NCBI GenBank assembly: GCA_964374095.1
Contig: CAYJXJ010000120.1
Location: 1-14,357, forward strand
DNA: 14,357 nt
Reading direction: 5' to 3'
Source: CAYJXJ01 sp964374095
GTDB taxonomy: Bacteria > Elusimicrobiota > Elusimicrobia > UBA1565 > UBA9628
Made by a program: the position numbers and the translations under genes. Shown piece by piece: positions 13,219 to 14,357 of the stretch. Below the pieces are notes generated by a model. The model had not been told where the DNA came from. It saw only the letters and a list, made by a program, of their open reading frames with translations, and ran no database searches. Within the stretch, counting starts at the first letter, position 1. Each line of letters starts with the position of its first letter.

Positions 13219-14053
13219 CGGACGACTTCCCTCCGGGGACGGCGGGCCCTGGCCCGCCGTGCCCTCGCCCTTTACCGCCAGCATCCGGCCCCTGCCTGCC
13301 TGCCGCGGCGGGCGCCTGATCGTGTCTAGCTTCCGGTTCAACGACGCGGCTTACCGCCGGGCCTATACGTTCGTGGTCTTTCACGACGGGTACAAGACGG
13401 TGCGGGGCGCGGCCGCCGCCCTGCTGCGCCGCGGCCTCATCCCGGTCGGCCTCATCAACGGGGGCTTTTTCTTGCGCGACGAATCCGCGATCCTTTCCTA
13501 CTATAGGTCCAGCGCTTTGGGCGGCGAGCTGCCGCGCAACTCGCCGCGCAGCCCGCGCGCCTGCATGGTCTTTTTCCCCCCGGCGTACTGGTGGCTTCTC
13601 CAGAGCACGCCGGCCAACTACCGGCTCTTCGGGTCCCTCCCGGAGGCCGAGGTCTACTGCGCCGGGCCGCAGGTCGTCGAGGACGGCCGCGACGTCTCGG
13701 CCCGCCAGCTCTGCGCCGAGAGTTTCGACCCTCGCTGCCGCCCTGACGGCTCCGATCCCGGGATCAAGTTTCACTCGAACACCCCCCGGAGCGCCTCCTG
13801 CATGACTCTCGATGGGGATCTCAAATTTTTCTCCGCCAACTCCGGATCGGCCAAGTGCGGCATGACCGGCCCGGAACTCGCGCGCGCCATGGCCGCCGAG
13901 GGCTGCCACTCCGGCATGAACCACGACGGCGGCGGCTCGGCCAAGCTCTATCTCTGGGACATGCGCGTCGAGCCCCTGGTCGCCGCGGGCTACGGAGAAG
14001 ACCGCCTCCGCGCCAGCCCCGTCTGGGCGGCGGTCGTTCGCCGGAGGCGGTAG
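13151..14053 (+). CDS. exported phosphodiester glycosidase (NAGPA/DUF2233-like) domain protein
   Basis: The protein has 300 residues. The ATG at 13151 overlaps the stop of the serine-hydrolase gene (ATGA), with GGGGTGA just upstream; a longer open frame before it is a shadow of that gene. The signal peptide (MIPLLALALLALPGRPAAP) is followed by a Gly/Ser/Pro stretch. NAGPA-type hallmarks appear in order: LINGGFFLRDES (102-112), VYCAGPQVVEDG (168-179), TPRSASCMTLDGDL (211-224) and MNHDGGGSAKLYL (256-268). The family includes the lysosomal uncovering enzyme and bacterial exported proteins, some thought to act on peptidoglycan or wall glycopolymers. Seven or so Cys in the mature chain suggest disulfides. 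Translational coupling to a penicillin-binding-fold hydrolase supports an envelope role. A short repeat (PSGSGG/PSGDGG, 8 residues apart) lies near the N-terminus. The 3' end overlaps the convergent ROK gene by 64 bp. Confidence 0.85.
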   Translation: MIPLLALALLALPGRPAAPSGSGGRLPSGDGGPWPAVPSPFTASIRPLPACRGGRLIVSSFRFNDAAYRRAYTFVVFHDGYKTVRGAAAALLRRGLIPVGLINGGFFLRDESAILSYYRSSALGGELPRNSPRSPRACMVFFPPAYWWLLQSTPANYRLFGSLPEAEVYCAGPQVVEDGRDVSARQLCAESFDPRCRPDGSDPGIKFHSNTPRSASCMTLDGDLKFFSANSGSAKCGMTGPELARAMAAEGCHSGMNHDGGGSAKLYLWDMRVEPLVAAGYGEDRLRASPVWAAVVRRRR

Positions 14054-14357
14054 CGGCCCCAGGCCAGGATCGCTCCCCCCAGTATTCCCGCGTCGTCGGG
14101 GAAATCGGCCTTGAGTATGCGTGTCGAGGCGAAAGCGGCGGGCAGGGCGCGGCGGCGGAATTCCTCGAGGGCCTCCGGCCTCAGGAGCTTCCAGCTTGCC
14201 GTGAGGCCGCCGCCTAAGGCGATGACGCCCGGATTGAGCGCGTTGGCGATCTCCCCGAAAGCCCGCCCCAGGGCTTGCCCCGCCTCCTTGACGAATCGCG
14301 CCTCTAGCCCGAGTTTACGAGTTATGTAGGCAAGGCGGGCACTTTCCCGTCGAAAAA
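13990..14357 (-). CDS. ROK-family sugar kinase/regulator, C-terminal part
   Basis: The frame is open from the window edge to TAG at 13990-13992; 121 residues are visible and the N-terminus is missing. The segment ALGRAFGEIANALNPGVIAL, then GGGLTASWKLL, is the typical C-terminal helix and strand of ROK proteins. The end DDAGILGGAILAWG matches the closing AGllGAA motif. ROK proteins phosphorylate glucose, N-acetylmannosamine, allose or similar sugars, or act as repressors; this fragment lacks the regions that would decide. About 20 residues (RYRLRRTTAAQTGLARRRSS) extend past the usual end and are encoded opposite the 3' end of the glycosidase-domain gene. A sugar kinase fits the carbohydrate theme of the window. 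Confidence 0.75.
   Translation of the reverse strand, partial: FRRESARLAYITRKLGLEARFVKEAGQALGRAFGEIANALNPGVIALGGGLTASWKLLRPEALEEFRRRALPAAFASTRILKADFPDDAGILGGAILAWGRYRLRRTTAAQTGLARRRSSP

Overview
The window is a GC-rich stretch (about two-thirds G+C by eye; the first ~0.7 kb is clearly lower) of tightly packed bacterial genes with Shine-Dalgarno sites and short or overlapping junctions. Most products carry Sec-type or lipoprotein signal peptides, so this is a diderm-like bacterium with many exported proteins. I cannot fix the taxon. An uncultured high-GC lineage (for example Elusimicrobiota-like) is only a guess. Both ends cut through genes. I see no rRNA, tRNA, CRISPR array, transposase or phage gene.

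Layout. (1) 1-709 (-): a partial SRPBCC/AHSA1 + VOC fusion protein, preceded by a possible small ORF (699-833). (2) 951-9054 (-): a seven-gene cluster that reads as one operon. In transcription order it encodes three exported proteins of unknown function (314, 198 and 326 aa), a sugar-type ABC solute-binding lipoprotein, a mandelate-racemase-subgroup enolase-superfamily enzyme, a GH63-like glycosidase and an exported nitrilase-superfamily hydrolase. Two junctions are 4-nt overlaps and the other gaps are 10-49 nt. (3) 9270-11021 (-): an exported type I phosphodiesterase of the alkaline phosphatase superfamily. (4) 11178-11948 (-): a Cys-rich exported unknown, possibly from a leaderless mRNA. 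(5) 12180-14053 (+): a divergent two-gene operon encoding a class-A-beta-lactamase-fold serine hydrolase and a phosphodiester glycosidase (NAGPA) domain protein. (6) 13990-14357 (-): the C-terminal part of a ROK-family sugar kinase, overlapping its convergent neighbour by 64 bp.

The seven-gene operon looks like a system for capturing a small carbohydrate derivative and processing it. The lipoprotein would bind it, GH63 would cleave a glycosidic bond, the enolase-superfamily enzyme would act on an acid sugar, and the exported nitrilase would hydrolyse or transfer an amide. No permease is present in the window, so the binding protein is an orphan here. The divergent (+) pair and the phosphodiesterase point to envelope or cell-wall chemistry.

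Regulatory structure is unusually visible. A 15-nt motif, GTGAC-N5-GTGAC, occurs three times: two copies lie upstream of the seven-gene operon and one upstream of the serine-hydrolase operon, all in the same orientation to their genes. Near-identical 16-nt palindromes follow the last gene of the operon and the phosphodiesterase gene. Strong hairpins sit at two operon junctions, and one covers a start codon. A 24-nt tail of the 326-aa protein gene is repeated just downstream with only synonymous differences, which looks like the remnant of a lost tandem paralogue.
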